Assembly: GCF_025561425.1 (NCBI RefSeq)
Contig: NZ_CP094824.1
Coordinates: forward strand, 744,001 to 808,000
Source of the DNA: Mammaliicoccus sciuri
GTDB taxonomy: Bacteria; Bacillota; Bacilli; Staphylococcales; Staphylococcaceae
Length of the DNA: 64,000 nt
Direction of reading: 5' to 3'
The position numbers and the translations under genes were made by a program. Positions within the stretch are counted from its first letter, which is position 1. Each line of letters starts with the position of its first letter. Below, in pieces: positions 7,851 to 17,421 of this stretch. The notes beneath the pieces were generated by a model. It made no database searches and had not been told where the DNA came from. It saw only the letters and a list, made by a program, of their open reading frames with translations.

Positions 7851-8450
7851 ATGATTGATATATCAATTAAAAAGTTAATTAAAGACAGAACGATATCATT
7901 AAATATCCAAGCTGACACTCCGAAAATTTATGCGATAGTTGGGCGATCAGGTATAGGTAAATCCACATTATTAAACATTATTGCAGGTCTTACTGAAGCG
8001 GAAACTTGCAGAATAGAAATTAATCAAAAAGTGCTCAGTAATCAAAAGCATGTAATTAAAGTGCAAGATAGAAATATTGGTTATCTGTTTCAAGATTATC
8101 AACTTTTTCCACATAAGACAGTTCATGAAAATATTCATTACATGATTGAGACTAATAAAGAGACAGAGCAATTGATTAAACATTTACGTATAGAAAATTG
8201 TTTAAATCAATATCCATCTACTTTATCTGGAGGAGAGTCACAAAGAGTTGCATTATGTAGAGTATTAAGTGTCAAACCTAACTTATTACTTTTAGATGAA
8301 CCCTTTTCAAGTTTAGATGATGAAACAAAAGACGAAGGTATGGCGTTAGTAAAGTCCATTTTTAAGACTTGGCAAATACCGATCATACTTGTGTCTCATT
8401 CTAAAAAAGAAGTTCAAATTTTAGCAGATGAAGTTATCGAAATTAGTTAA
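7851..8450 (+). CDS. modC: Molybdate ABC transporter ATP-binding protein ModC (short form)
   Basis: ATPase that powers ModB. Walker A is GRSGIGKST (about residues 28-36), the Q-loop is YLFQDYQLFPHKTV, the signature is LSGGESQRVAL and Walker B is LLLLDEPFSSLD, followed by H-loop VSHSKKE. At 199 residues it lacks the C-terminal TOBE/Mop domain of E. coli ModC, so it probably has no built-in molybdate sensing. That short form is common in staphylococci. ATG at 7851 has GGGAG about 8 nt upstream. Last gene of modABC and followed by a terminator. Confidence 0.92.
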   Translation: MIDISIKKLIKDRTISLNIQADTPKIYAIVGRSGIGKSTLLNIIAGLTEAETCRIEINQKVLSNQKHVIKVQDRNIGYLFQDYQLFPHKTVHENIHYMIETNKETEQLIKHLRIENCLNQYPSTLSGGESQRVALCRVLSVKPNLLLLDEPFSSLDDETKDEGMALVKSIFKTWQIPIILVSHSKKEVQILADEVIEIS

Positions 8451-8487
8451 ATGTTCATTGTAAGGTGAAAAATAAATAATATGTCTG

Positions 8488-8528
8488 AAGCCTCAAACAA
8501 AGATAAACACTTTGTTTGAGGCTTTTTT
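8488..8528 (+). terminator. Rho-independent terminator after modC
   Basis: AAGCCTCAAACAAAG pairs with CTTTGTTTGAGGCTT across a loop of about 8 nt and runs into a T tract. It separates modABC from the nar promoter region. Confidence 0.9.
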
Positions 8529-8545
8529 GTGCAAATAAAAGAATG

Positions 8546-8580
8546 TAGGGAATTCGTTATGTTGTATAGGTAATCCCCTA
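8546..8580 (+). promoter_or_regulatory. Paired NreC-like boxes upstream of narG
   Basis: The NreC consensus from S. carnosus is TAGGGNNNNCCCTA. TAGGTAATCCCCTA (8567-8580) matches with one mismatch, and TAGGGAATTCGTTA (8546-8559) has a perfect left half and a weaker right half. The two starts are 21 nt apart, about two helical turns. They lie 71-105 nt before the narG start, fitting activation by phosphorylated NreC under anaerobic conditions. Confidence 0.7.
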
Positions 8581-8591
8581 ATACATAAACA

Positions 8592-8608
8592 TTGTGAAAA
8601 AAATACAA
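8592..8608 (+). promoter_or_regulatory. Rex-like motif upstream of narG (weak)
   Basis: TTGTGAAAAAAATACAA has a good left half of the Rex operator and a right half displaced by one base. It lies 11 nt downstream of the NreC-like box. It is listed because the same core recurs before modA and narT. Confidence 0.25.
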
Positions 8609-8650
8609 TTGATATAGATAATTAAGGGCAAATAATAGGAGGTTCTAACT

Positions 8651-11600
8651 ATGTCTAAGTTAGGTTTGAAATTCTTTAAGCCAACCGAAAAATTTAATGG
8701 AAATTGGTCTATATTAGATGAAAAAAGTAGAGAATGGGAGAAAATGTACAGAGAAAGATGGAGCCACGATAAAGTTGTCAGAACGACTCATGGTGTGAAC
8801 TGTACAGGTTCTTGTTCATGGAAAGTATTCGTGAAAAATGGTGTGATTACATGGGAAAATCAACAAATTGATTATCCTTCTTGTGGACCTGATATGCCTG
8901 AGTTTGAACCTAGAGGATGTCCGCGTGGTGCTTCTTTTTCATGGTATGAATATAGTCCATTACGTGTGAAATTTCCTTATGTTAGAGGTAAGTTATGGAA
9001 ACTTTGGAAAGCTGCTTTAAGTGAATACGGAGATCCTGTTGTCGCTTGGGCATCCATTGTTGAAGATGAACAGAAGGCTGAAATTTATAAAAGTGCACGC
9101 GGTAAAGGTGGACATGTTCGCGTCAATTGGAGAGATGTGACACAACTCATCGCAGCACAAATTATATATACTGTGAAAAAATATGGTCCAGATAGAATTG
9201 CTGGATTTACACCTATACCGGCTAAGTCCATGATTAGCTATGCTTCAGGTGCGCGTTTTATATCGTTATTAGGTGGGGAAATGCTTAGTTTTTATGATTG
9301 GTATGCTGACTTACCACCCGCTTCACCACAAATCTGGGGTGAACAAACGGATGTACCTGAATCAAGTGATTGGTATAACGCCGGTTATATTATTATGTGG
9401 GGATCAAATGTACCATTAACGCGTACTCCAGATGCGCATTTTATGACAGAAGTTAGATACAAAGGTACTAAAGTCGTGTCTGTCGCACCAGACTATGCTG
9501 AAAATGTGAAATTTGCTGACAACTGGTTAGCACCAAATCCAGGTACAGATGCAGCATTAGCGCAAGCCATGACACATGTCATTCTTCAAGAATATTATGA
9601 AGATAAACAAGAAGAGATGTTTATCAACTATGCTAAACAATACACTGATATGCCTTTTATTATACAACTTGATAAACATGGAGAAGGCTATAAAGCAGGT
9701 CGTTTCTTAAGATCAAGTGATTTAGGTATAGAAACAGAACACGCAGAGTGGAAGCCTGTTGTATTCGATCAAAATAGTAAACAACTTGTCATACCTAATG
9801 GAACAATGGGACAAAGATATGAAGAAGGCGTTAAATGGAATTTAAATTTAGTTGGTGAAGATGGAAAAGAAATAGATCCAGCTCTATCTTTTAAAGACCA
9901 TGAATCAAAAGTGATGACAATTCAATTTCCGTATTTTGATAATGATGGAAATGGTATTTTTGAAAGACCTATTATCGTTAAAGAAATCGAAAATAAAGAC
10001 GGAGAAACAATTTATATCGCGACAATATACGACTTAATGACAAGTCAATATGGCGTAAGAAGATTAAATCATCCATTAGAAGCAACAAGTTATGAAGATG
10101 AAAATTCAATGTATTCACCTAAATAGCAAGAAAAAGTAACAGGTGTTAAATATTCAATAGTGACACAAGTAGCTAGAGAATTTGCACAAAATGCAGTTGA
10201 TACAAATGGTCGCTCAATGATTATTATGGGGGCAGGTATCAATCACTGGTTTAACTCTGATACGATCTATCGATCTATATTAAACCTTGTTATCTTATGT
10301 GGATGCCAAGGTGTAAATGGTGGCGGATGGGCGCATTACGTTGGTCAAGAAAAATGTCGTCCGATTGAAGGTTGGTCAACGATTGCTTTTGCGAAAGATT
10401 GGCAAGGACCACCTAGACTTCAAAATGCTACAAGTTGGTTCTACTTTGCAACGGATCAGTGGAAATATGAAGAGTCTGGTGTTGATAAATTACAGTCACC
10501 ATTATCAAATGAATTAAAACATCAACATCCAGCTGATTATAACGTATTAGCTGCTCGATTAGGATGGCTACCATCATATCCGCAATTTGATTGTAATAGC
10601 TTATTGTTTGGTGAAGAAGCGAAAGATGCAGGAGATGACTCAAATGAAGCAATTCTTCAAAGGGCAGTTGAATCTGTAAAATCTAAAAAGACTAAATTTG
10701 CTATAGAAGATCCAGATGCAAAGAAAAATCATCCAAAAACATTGTTCGTATGGCGTTCAAATTTAATCTCTAGTTCAGCTAAGGGACAAGAGTACTTTAT
10801 GAAACATTTATTAGGAACTAAATCAGGTCTATTAGCAAATCCTAATGAAACAGATAAACCAGAAGAAATTGTATGGCGAGAAGAAACAACCGGTAAACTA
10901 GATTTATTAGTTGCGCTAGATTTTAGAATGACTGCAACACCGTTGTATGCAGATGTCGTATTACCAGCAGCAACGTGGTATGAAAAACATGATATTTCTT
11001 CTACTGATATGCATCCATTCATTCATCCATTTAATCCTGCAGTTGACCCATTATGGGAATCAAAATCAGACTGGGATATTTATAAAACATTAGCAAAATC
11101 TGTTTCGGATTTAGCGAAGACACATATGAAAGGCACATTTAAAGATGTTGTAACAACGCCTTTAGCACATGATTCTAAACAAGAGATTTCAACACCGTAC
11201 GGAATTGTTAAAGATTGGTCTAAAGGTGAAATTGAAGCAATACCTGGTAAAACGATGCCTGGTTTCGCAGTTGTAGAAAGAGATTATACAGCCATATACG
11301 ATAAATATGTATCAGTGGGACCATTATTAGAAAAAGGTAAAGTAGGTGCACATGGGGTAAGTTTCTCAGTAAAAGAGCAATATGATGAATTGAAGCTTAT
11401 GTTAGATACGTGGGAAGATGATACTGTTAAAAATGGCCTTCCTAGAATGGATACAGCACGTAAAGTAGCAGATGTCATATTGAATGTTTCATCAGCTTCA
11501 AATGGTAAAGTCTCACAAAAATCTTACGAAGATTTAGAAGAACAAACAGGCATGACATTGAAAGATATTTCTAGTGAACGTGCATCAGAAAAAATCACAT

Positions 11601-12322
11601 TCCAAAATATAACAGCACAACCGAGAGAAGTTATACCGACAGCAGTATTCCCGGGTTCAAACAAATTAGGTAGAAGATATTCACCATTTACGACAAATAT
11701 CGAACGTCTTGTACCGTATAGAACGTTAACAGGTAGACAAAGTTATTATATTGATCATGAAGTATTTTTACAGTTTGGCGAGAACTTACCTATCTATAAA
11801 CCAACATTACCGCCAATGGTATTCGGTACGAAAGATAAAAACATAAAAGGTGGCGTAGATACATTAGTATTAAGATATTTAACGCCACATGGTAAGTGGA
11901 ATATTCATTCAACATACCAAGATAATTTGCATATGTTGACGTTATTTAGAGGTGGTCCAACTGTATGGATTGTGAAAGAAGACGCAATGGCGAACGACAT
12001 TAAAGATAATGATTGGTTAGAAGTATATAACAGAAATGGTGTTGTTACAGCAAGAGCAGTTGTATCTCATAGAATGCCTAGAGGTACGATGTTTATGTAT
12101 CACGCACAAGATAAACATATTGAGACACCTGGATCAGAAATTACAGATACTCGTGGTGGTTCACATAACGCACCTACACGTATCCACTTGAAACCTACGC
12201 AATTAGTAGGCGGTTATGCACAAATTAGTTATGGCTTTAATTACTATGGGCCAATTGGAAACCAAAGAGATGTATATGTTGCCATCAGAAAAATGAAGGA
12301 GGTAGATTGGCTTGAAGATTAA
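8651..12322 (+). pseudogene. narG: Respiratory nitrate reductase alpha subunit NarG, interrupted by an in-frame amber codon
   Basis: Catalytic bis-MGD subunit of membrane-bound nitrate reductase, reducing nitrate to nitrite with quinol electrons relayed by NarH and NarI. One frame runs from ATG 8651 (after AGGAGG) to TAA 12322, 1223 residues, but codon 492 (10124-10126) is TAG. E. coli NarG has Trp here (PAWAEQITGV against PK-stop-QEKVTGV), so a TGG-to-TAG change is likely. The first part (8651-10123) keeps the Fe-S region HGVNCTGSCSWK and the Mo-ligand Asp in FYDWYADLPPASP; the second holds the rest of the cofactor-binding domains. A GTG at 10160 has no Shine-Dalgarno, so two working halves are unlikely. 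This is a genuine nonsense mutation, readthrough or a base-call error. Confidence 0.85.
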
Positions 12323-13868
12323 AGCGCAAGTAGCTATGGTTATGAATTTAGATAAATGTATAGGATGTCATACATGTAGTGTCACATGTAAAAGTACATG
12401 GACAAATAGACCAGGCGCTGAATATATATGGTTTAATAATGTCGAAACGAAACCTGGTATCGGTTATCCGAAACGTTGGGAAGACCAAGAAACTTATAAA
12501 GGTGGTTGGGTACTCAACAAAAAAGGAAAATTAGAATTAAAATCAGGTAGTAAACTATCTAAAATTGCACTGGGTAAAATTTTCTATAATTCTGATATGC
12601 CAGAAATGAAAGATTATTACGAGCCGTGGACATATAATTATAAACATTTAACAACAGCTAAAGAGGGGAATCATTCTCCAGTTGCAAAAGCTGAATCTGT
12701 TATTTCAGGTAGAAAATTAGATATTAAATGGGGACCGAACTGGGAAGATGATTTAGCGGGTGCTCATGTTACAGGACCTACTGATCCAAACATTCAAAAA
12801 ATCGAAGAAGAAATTAAATTTAACTTCGACCAAACATTTATGATGTATTTACCAAGACTGTGTGAACATTGCTTAAACCCAAGCTGCGTTGCATCATGTC
12901 CATCTGGTGCAATGTATAAAAGAGATGAAGATGGTATTGTACTTGTCGACCAAGATGCATGTCGTGGTTGGAGATATTGTATGACAGGTTGTCCTTATAA
13001 GAAAGTATATTTCAACTGGAAAACGAACAAAGCAGAAAAATGTACATTCTGTTTCCCAAGAGTTGAAGCTGGTTTACTAACAGTATGTTCTGAAACATGT
13101 ACAGGTCGTATGAGATATTTAGGTGTATTACTTTATGATGCTGACAAAGTTCAAGAAGCAGCTTCTGCAGAAAACGAAAAAGACTTATATCAAAAGCAAC
13201 TTGATCTATTTTTAGATCCATTTGATGAAGATATTATTCAACAAGCTGAAAAAGATGGTATTTCACATGATTGGATTGAAGCGGCACAAAATTCACCAGT
13301 ATATAAACTGGCAATAGAATATAAATTAGCGTTTCCTTTACACCCTGAATATCGAACATTGCCAATGGTATGGTATTGTCCACCATTAAGTCCGATTATG
13401 AATTACTTTGAAGGTAAAGATTCTATTAGAAATCCAGATATGATTTTCCCAGCAATAGAAGAAATGAGATTACCTGTTCAATATTTAGCAAATATGCTAA
13501 CAGCAGGTGATACGAAGACAGTTAAAGAAGCATTGCAAAAAATGGCGATGATGCGTAGTTATATGAGAGCTAAATCAAGTGGTAAAGACTTTGATATTTC
13601 AAGACTTGAACGTGTAGGACTCACTGAAAGACAAACGAAATCGATGTATAGATTACTCGCGATTGCTAAACACGAAGATCGTTTTGTTGTTCCAACATCA
13701 CATAAAGAAGGTTATATGGATACTTACAGAGCACAAGGTAGTCAAGGATATGGCGGCGAAATGTTTGGTCCAAATTGTGATGGTTGTGGTGTTCAAGGAT
13801 TATCAGAGCAAAAATCCGGACAAGAAATATACAATGAGAACTTCTATGGAGGGATTTTCCGTGATTAA
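12312..13868 (+). CDS. narH: Respiratory nitrate reductase beta subunit NarH
   Basis: Iron-sulfur electron-transfer subunit, 518 residues, on the cytoplasmic face between NarI haems and NarG. Four Cys clusters are visible: CIGCHTCSVTCK near residue 17, CEHCLNPSCVASCPSG near 185, CRGWRYCMTGCPYKK near 218, and CTFCF with CSETC near 245-260. The Trp in the third cluster is the usual sign of the [3Fe-4S] centre. The start is TTG at 12312, overlapping the narG end by 11 nt, with GGAGG about 8 nt upstream inside narG. Translational coupling to narG is likely, so the narG stop codon may lower NarH output by polarity. Confidence 0.95.
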   Translation: MKIKAQVAMVMNLDKCIGCHTCSVTCKSTWTNRPGAEYIWFNNVETKPGIGYPKRWEDQETYKGGWVLNKKGKLELKSGSKLSKIALGKIFYNSDMPEMKDYYEPWTYNYKHLTTAKEGNHSPVAKAESVISGRKLDIKWGPNWEDDLAGAHVTGPTDPNIQKIEEEIKFNFDQTFMMYLPRLCEHCLNPSCVASCPSGAMYKRDEDGIVLVDQDACRGWRYCMTGCPYKKVYFNWKTNKAEKCTFCFPRVEAGLLTVCSETCTGRMRYLGVLLYDADKVQEAASAENEKDLYQKQLDLFLDPFDEDIIQQAEKDGISHDWIEAAQNSPVYKLAIEYKLAFPLHPEYRTLPMVWYCPPLSPIMNYFEGKDSIRNPDMIFPAIEEMRLPVQYLANMLTAGDTKTVKEALQKMAMMRSYMRAKSSGKDFDISRLERVGLTERQTKSMYRLLAIAKHEDRFVVPTSHKEGYMDTYRAQGSQGYGGEMFGPNCDGCGVQGLSEQKSGQEIYNENFYGGIFRD

Positions 13869-14436
13869 TTTAGATGCATTATATGAACTTAAAGAAAGCT
13901 TTGGTTTCTATAGTAACCAGTTAACTTATCCAGAAAAGTTAGATTTTCATCCTAAAGCATTTAATAAAGCTTTCGATACCAATCATCCGGCTTATCGTGA
14001 CATTAAGCAATATTGGGAAAATATGCATGATATTTCATTAGATGATATTCAAGAAGTGTATACAAGAACGTTTGATTTTGAAAAAAAGACGACGTTATAT
14101 ATGACATACAACAAGCTAACAGAACAAAAAGAACGAGGACAAATGCTAGCAAGATTAAAAGTACTTTATGAAATGTTCGGGCTAAAAATGCCTCAAAATG
14201 AACTGTCAGATTTTTTACCGCTTATGCTTGAATTCTTATATGCTGCAGAGTGGAGAGGTGACAGTCGTGCACAAGAAAGTTTAACGCTTGTTGTGATGGT
14301 CATTGAAGATGGAACGTATGGATTGCTTCAAGCTTTAGGTAAACAAAACAGTCCGTATTTTCATCTAATTAAAGCAATTAGAGAAACGTTAAAATCATGT
14401 GTAGTAGAGCAAGAGAAGGTGATCAACGGTGATTAA
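13861..14436 (+). CDS. narJ: Nitrate reductase assembly chaperone NarJ
   Basis: Cytoplasmic chaperone, not part of the final enzyme, that holds apo-NarGH while Moco and Fe-S centres are inserted. 191 residues, mostly helical, of the NarJ/TorD (DMSO reductase maturation) family; LPLMLEFLYAAEWRG and LARLKVLYEMFGL are family-like. GTG at 13861 is the chosen start, since GGAGGG ends 6 nt before it and it overlaps the narH end by 8 nt. A longer in-frame reading from 13663 lies inside narH and would add an out-of-family N-terminus. Confidence 0.92.
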   Translation: MINLDALYELKESFGFYSNQLTYPEKLDFHPKAFNKAFDTNHPAYRDIKQYWENMHDISLDDIQEVYTRTFDFEKKTTLYMTYNKLTEQKERGQMLARLKVLYEMFGLKMPQNELSDFLPLMLEFLYAAEWRGDSRAQESLTLVVMVIEDGTYGLLQALGKQNSPYFHLIKAIRETLKSCVVEQEKVINGD

Positions 14437-15109
14437 TCAATTTATATGGGTTATCTATCCTTATTTATGTATCGCTATTTTTATTACTGGTCATTTATTC
14501 AGATTTAAATATGATCAATTTTCATGGACAGCAAAGTCTAGTGAGTTTATTGAGAAGAAACAATTGATGTGGGGAAGTATTTTATTTCACTTAGGTATTA
14601 TTCCAGTTATATTCGGACATATAGTTGGTTTGGGCATACCTGCAGAATGGTTGAGTAGTGTCGGCGTTAATGATCATTTATATCATATCGGTGCAGTTTA
14701 TATTGGAAGTATTTTCGGTATTGTGACATTAATCGGTATGGTTCTGTTAACAGCTAGAAGAATCACGAAACAAAATGTAAGAAGGTTAAGTTCAGCATCG
14801 GACATTATTGTGAATATATTATTGTTAGTGATTGTATTGATGGGTTGTATTTCAACGTTATGGACGAACGCGACAACACCAGACTTTGATTATAGACAAA
14901 CAATTTCTGTTTGGTTTAGAGGTTTATTAATCTTTAAACCGGATGTTGCTTTAATGAATGACGTACCTTTAACATTTAAGACGCATATTATTTTAGGATT
15001 TTTAATCACAAGTTTATGGCCATTTACGAGATTGGTACATGTTTGGAGTGTGCCACTTAATTACTTCAGTAGAAGTTACATTATTTACAGAAAACATAAA
15101 ACAAATTAA
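14429..15109 (+). CDS. narI: Respiratory nitrate reductase gamma subunit NarI
   Basis: Membrane cytochrome b that oxidises quinol and passes electrons to NarH. 226 residues with about five transmembrane helices. Candidate haem-ligand His residues occur in the early segment FITGHLFRFKYD, in LFHLGIIPVIFGHIVGLG and late in FKTHIILGF and RLVHVWSVP. GTG at 14429 overlaps narJ by 8 nt and has AAGG about 9 nt upstream, so NarJ and NarI are translationally coupled. Last gene of narGHJI, 29 nt before nreA. Confidence 0.94.
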   Translation: MINQFIWVIYPYLCIAIFITGHLFRFKYDQFSWTAKSSEFIEKKQLMWGSILFHLGIIPVIFGHIVGLGIPAEWLSSVGVNDHLYHIGAVYIGSIFGIVTLIGMVLLTARRITKQNVRRLSSASDIIVNILLLVIVLMGCISTLWTNATTPDFDYRQTISVWFRGLLIFKPDVALMNDVPLTFKTHIILGFLITSLWPFTRLVHVWSVPLNYFSRSYIIYRKHKTN

Positions 15110-15138
15110 ACTATAAATAAAAAGTCGAGGTGTTTAAA

Positions 15139-15582
15139 ATGTCTAATGATTTTAATTTTCAGGAACAGTTGGATCTTATTCGTAGTACTTATGGTGTTGA
15201 TTTTGTCGGATTAGCTATGACTTCTGAAGACGCTGCTCACTTTCATATAAAGTGGCAATATGTATCTGGAAATTTAAATCATAGATATCAAAACATCGTT
15301 TTAAGAAGCGGAAGAGGGATAGCAGGAATTGTGATTAAAAGTGGCAAACCTATTGAAATTCATGATTTGAAAGAAAGTCCATATCGTGATCAACCCTTTA
15401 ACTATCCAATTGTTCAAAGTGAACAATTAACATCATTGCTTGCAATTCCATTATGGAAAAAGTATCGAGTATGTGGTGTACTCTTGCTTGGACAACGTGA
15501 TGAAAAACAATTTCCTGAAATAGATATGAATGATTTTAATCGCTTTGGACCATTTTATGGAAAGGATATGATGAATGCATGA
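15139..15582 (+). CDS. nreA: Nitrate receptor NreA (GAF domain)
   Basis: Cytoplasmic GAF-domain protein that binds nitrate in S. carnosus and, without nitrate, inhibits NreB phosphorylation. 147 residues form one GAF fold; family pieces include RSGRGIAGIVIKSGKPIEIH and LLAIPLWKKYRVCGVLLLG. ATG at 15139 is preferred, with GAGGTG (15126-15131) about 7 nt upstream; an upstream GTG at 15130 overlaps that site. The stop overlaps the nreB start by 4 nt (ATGA). With NreBC it should tie nar expression to both oxygen absence and nitrate presence. Confidence 0.93.
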   Translation: MSNDFNFQEQLDLIRSTYGVDFVGLAMTSEDAAHFHIKWQYVSGNLNHRYQNIVLRSGRGIAGIVIKSGKPIEIHDLKESPYRDQPFNYPIVQSEQLTSLLAIPLWKKYRVCGVLLLGQRDEKQFPEIDMNDFNRFGPFYGKDMMNA

Positions 15583-16613
15583 GTTCAGAAGATGCTTCAA
15601 TATTAATGGATATATTAAAACAATACTATGAAAAAACGAGCGAAATGATTGTGTTTTTAAATAGTAAAGGACAGGTTATTAATATGAATGAAGCTGCCCG
15701 AAGAGTAATCTCTGAAGACAATCAATCATCATTGACACATGCCATTTGTAGTAGATGTGAAGGTTATTCAAATGAATATGCCTTACAATCATGTAGAGAC
15801 TGTTTTTTAGAGTCTTCAAAGATTGGTAATACAAGTTTTCAAGTGTTTATGCAGACAAATAGCGGGACTGTTGAACCTTTTACAGCGACTTATCAAACGA
15901 TTAGTCAAGAAGACGATGTTAAAGTGTATACATTACAAAATGTATCGCCACAAATTGAAAGACAGCAGAAATTACATCAACAAACGATGATCCAAAAAAC
16001 AATATCCGCACAAGAAAACGAACGTAAAAGAATTTCTAGAGAGTTACACGATGGTGTTGTTCAAGAATTGCTAAATGTCAGTGTTGAACTTAGATTATTG
16101 AAATATCAGAATGATATTGACGTATTGAAGCAGCAGTCTCAACATATTGAAACGTTAATGTCTCGATTAATCGATGATATTAGAAACTTATCTTTAGAAC
16201 TAAGACCTTCATCATTAGATGACCTTGGACTAGACGCAGCTTTTAAGTCATATTTTAAACAGCTTGAGAAAAATTTTGGGTTCCATGTTCACTATCATTA
16301 TGATTCGTCTATTAAACGTTTTAATACGGAGATTGAAACGGTCGTATATAGAATTGTACAAGAAGCGGTGTTTAATGCGTTGAAGTATGCTAATGTGGAT
16401 AGTGTTGATGTACATATGTCTTGTGATGGCAATGAAATAGAAGTTGAAATTGCTGACCAAGGAAATGGCTTTGTATTAGGCAGTCAGCCAAAAGGTTCAG
16501 GACTTGGTATATATGGGATGAAAGAACGTGCTGAAATCGTTGGCGGTAAAATCAATATCGAAAGTAAACTTAAAAAAGGTACAAATATTAAATTGAATGT
16601 ACCAATAGCATAA
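15579..16613 (+). CDS. nreB: Oxygen-sensing histidine kinase NreB
   Basis: Cytoplasmic sensor kinase. An N-terminal PAS domain holds four Cys (57, 60, 72, 75; pattern Cx2Cx11Cx2C), matching the oxygen-labile [4Fe-4S] ligands of S. carnosus NreB. A HisKA_3 dimerisation domain follows, with the phosphoacceptor His in [16 protein letters not shown] (about residue 159), then an HATPase with [10 protein letters not shown] and [13 protein letters not shown]. 344 residues, no membrane segment. Under anaerobiosis the cluster forms and NreB phosphorylates NreC. It overlaps nreA by 4 nt and precedes nreC by 16 nt. Confidence 0.96.
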   Translation: MSSEDASILMDILKQYYEKTSEMIVFLNSKGQVINMNEAARRVISEDNQSSLTHAICSRCEGYSNEYALQSCRDCFLESSKIGNTSFQVFMQTNSGTVEPFTATYQTISQEDDVKVYTLQNVSPQIERQQKLHQQTMIQKTISAQENERKRISRELHDGVVQELLNVSVELRLLKYQNDIDVLKQQSQHIETLMSRLIDDIRNLSLELRPSSLDDLGLDAAFKSYFKQLEKNFGFHVHYHYDSSIKRFNTEIETVVYRIVQEAVFNALKYANVDSVDVHMSCDGNEIEVEIADQGNGFVLGSQPKGSGLGIYGMKERAEIVGGKINIESKLKKGTNIKLNVPIA

Positions 16614-16629
16614 ATGGTGGGTGGTATAT

Positions 16630-17217
16630 ATGAAAATCGTAATAGCAGATGATCATGCAGTGGTGAGAACAGGCTTTTCAATGATTTTGAATTATCAAGA
16701 AGACATGGAAGTTGTTGCGACAGCTGCAGATGGTATAGAAGCATATCAAATGGTTGCAAAACATTCACCAGATGTATTGATCATGGATTTAAGTATGCCA
16801 CCTGGTGAATCGGGATTAATCGCAACTGGTAAAATAGCAGAAGACTTTAAGCAAACTAAAATATTAATATTAACGATGTTTGATGATGAAGAATTAATTC
16901 ATGCTGTAAGAACGATATATAGAGGCGATATGTATATTGATTCTAAAGTTACAAGTTCGCTCGTGAACGAACTCTTTAATCATCAAGGTAACAATGAGCA
17001 AAGTACTTCTGATCCATTTAAAATATTGTCTCAAAGAGAACTAGAAATCTTACCTTTAATCGCAAAGGGTTATGGTAATAAAGAAATTGCGGAGAAATTA
17101 TTTGTTTCTGTCAAAACGATTGAAGCACATAAAGCGAGAATTATGGATAAACTCGGTTTAAAATCGCGTCCAGAATTAGTTGAATATGCTATGAAGAAAA
17201 AATTATTAGACTTCTAA
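16630..17217 (+). CDS. nreC: Nitrate/oxygen response regulator NreC (NarL/FixJ family)
   Basis: Response regulator that activates nar, nir and narT in S. carnosus. An N-terminal receiver (about residues 1-115) has the acidic pair in ADDHA and the phosphorylated Asp in [15 protein letters not shown] (about residue 53). A C-terminal LuxR-type HTH follows ([36 protein letters not shown]). ATG at 16630 is chosen over GTG 16621, which lies in the Shine-Dalgarno GGTGGGTGG (16616-16624). Its predicted boxes lie before narG and narT. A terminator follows. Confidence 0.95.
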   Translation: MKIVIADDHAVVRTGFSMILNYQEDMEVVATAADGIEAYQMVAKHSPDVLIMDLSMPPGESGLIATGKIAEDFKQTKILILTMFDDEELIHAVRTIYRGDMYIDSKVTSSLVNELFNHQGNNEQSTSDPFKILSQRELEILPLIAKGYGNKEIAEKLFVSVKTIEAHKARIMDKLGLKSRPELVEYAMKKKLLDF

Positions 17218-17227
17218 AACAAAATTG

Positions 17228-17273
17228 ACCTGATAAATTGTGACTCAAAAGCCTCAGTTTGTCAGGTCTTTTT
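17228..17273 (+). terminator. Rho-independent terminator after nreC
   Basis: GACCTGA pairs with TCAGGTC around a loop that contains a smaller stem, followed by TTTTTA. It separates the nar-nre transcript from narT. Confidence 0.75.
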
Positions 17274-17307
17274 ATGTTTTTTATCGGATTGAATTTATAA
17301 ATGAATA

Positions 17308-17344
17308 TAGGGATTTTCCATGTTTCAATAAGGGGATATCCTTA
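17308..17344 (+). promoter_or_regulatory. Paired NreC-like boxes upstream of narT
   Basis: TAGGGATTTTCCAT (17308-17321) and AAGGGGATATCCTT (17330-17343), the latter inside the larger inverted repeat TAAGG...CCTTA (17329-17344), resemble TAGGGNNNNCCCTA with about three mismatches each. The starts are 22 nt apart, mirroring the paired arrangement before narG. They lie 78-114 nt upstream of the narT start. Confidence 0.55.
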
Positions 17345-17361
17345 TGTGCACTTTTTCACAA
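17344..17361. promoter_or_regulatory. Candidate Rex operator upstream of narT
   Basis: ATGTGCACTTTTTCACAA fits the Rex palindrome TTGTGAAWWWWTTCACAA at about 15 of 18 positions, with a perfect right half. It abuts the second NreC-like box. Rex is the NADH/NAD sensor that represses anaerobic genes in staphylococci. Binding here is inference. Confidence 0.45.
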
Positions 17362-17421
17362 ATAACCTACAATAATATTGGAAAGATTATACATAAAGAT
17401 TAATTTCGAAGGGTGAAAAAC

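Noticed and set aside
10160..12322. Separate second gene made from the 3' half of narG
   Set aside because: It is in the same frame as the 5' half, lacks a ribosome binding site and matches only the C-terminal part of NarG. An interrupted gene is the better reading.
13663..13860. Longer NarJ reading from an upstream ATG
   Set aside because: These codons are inside narH in another frame. The Shine-Dalgarno and the family length point to GTG 13861.
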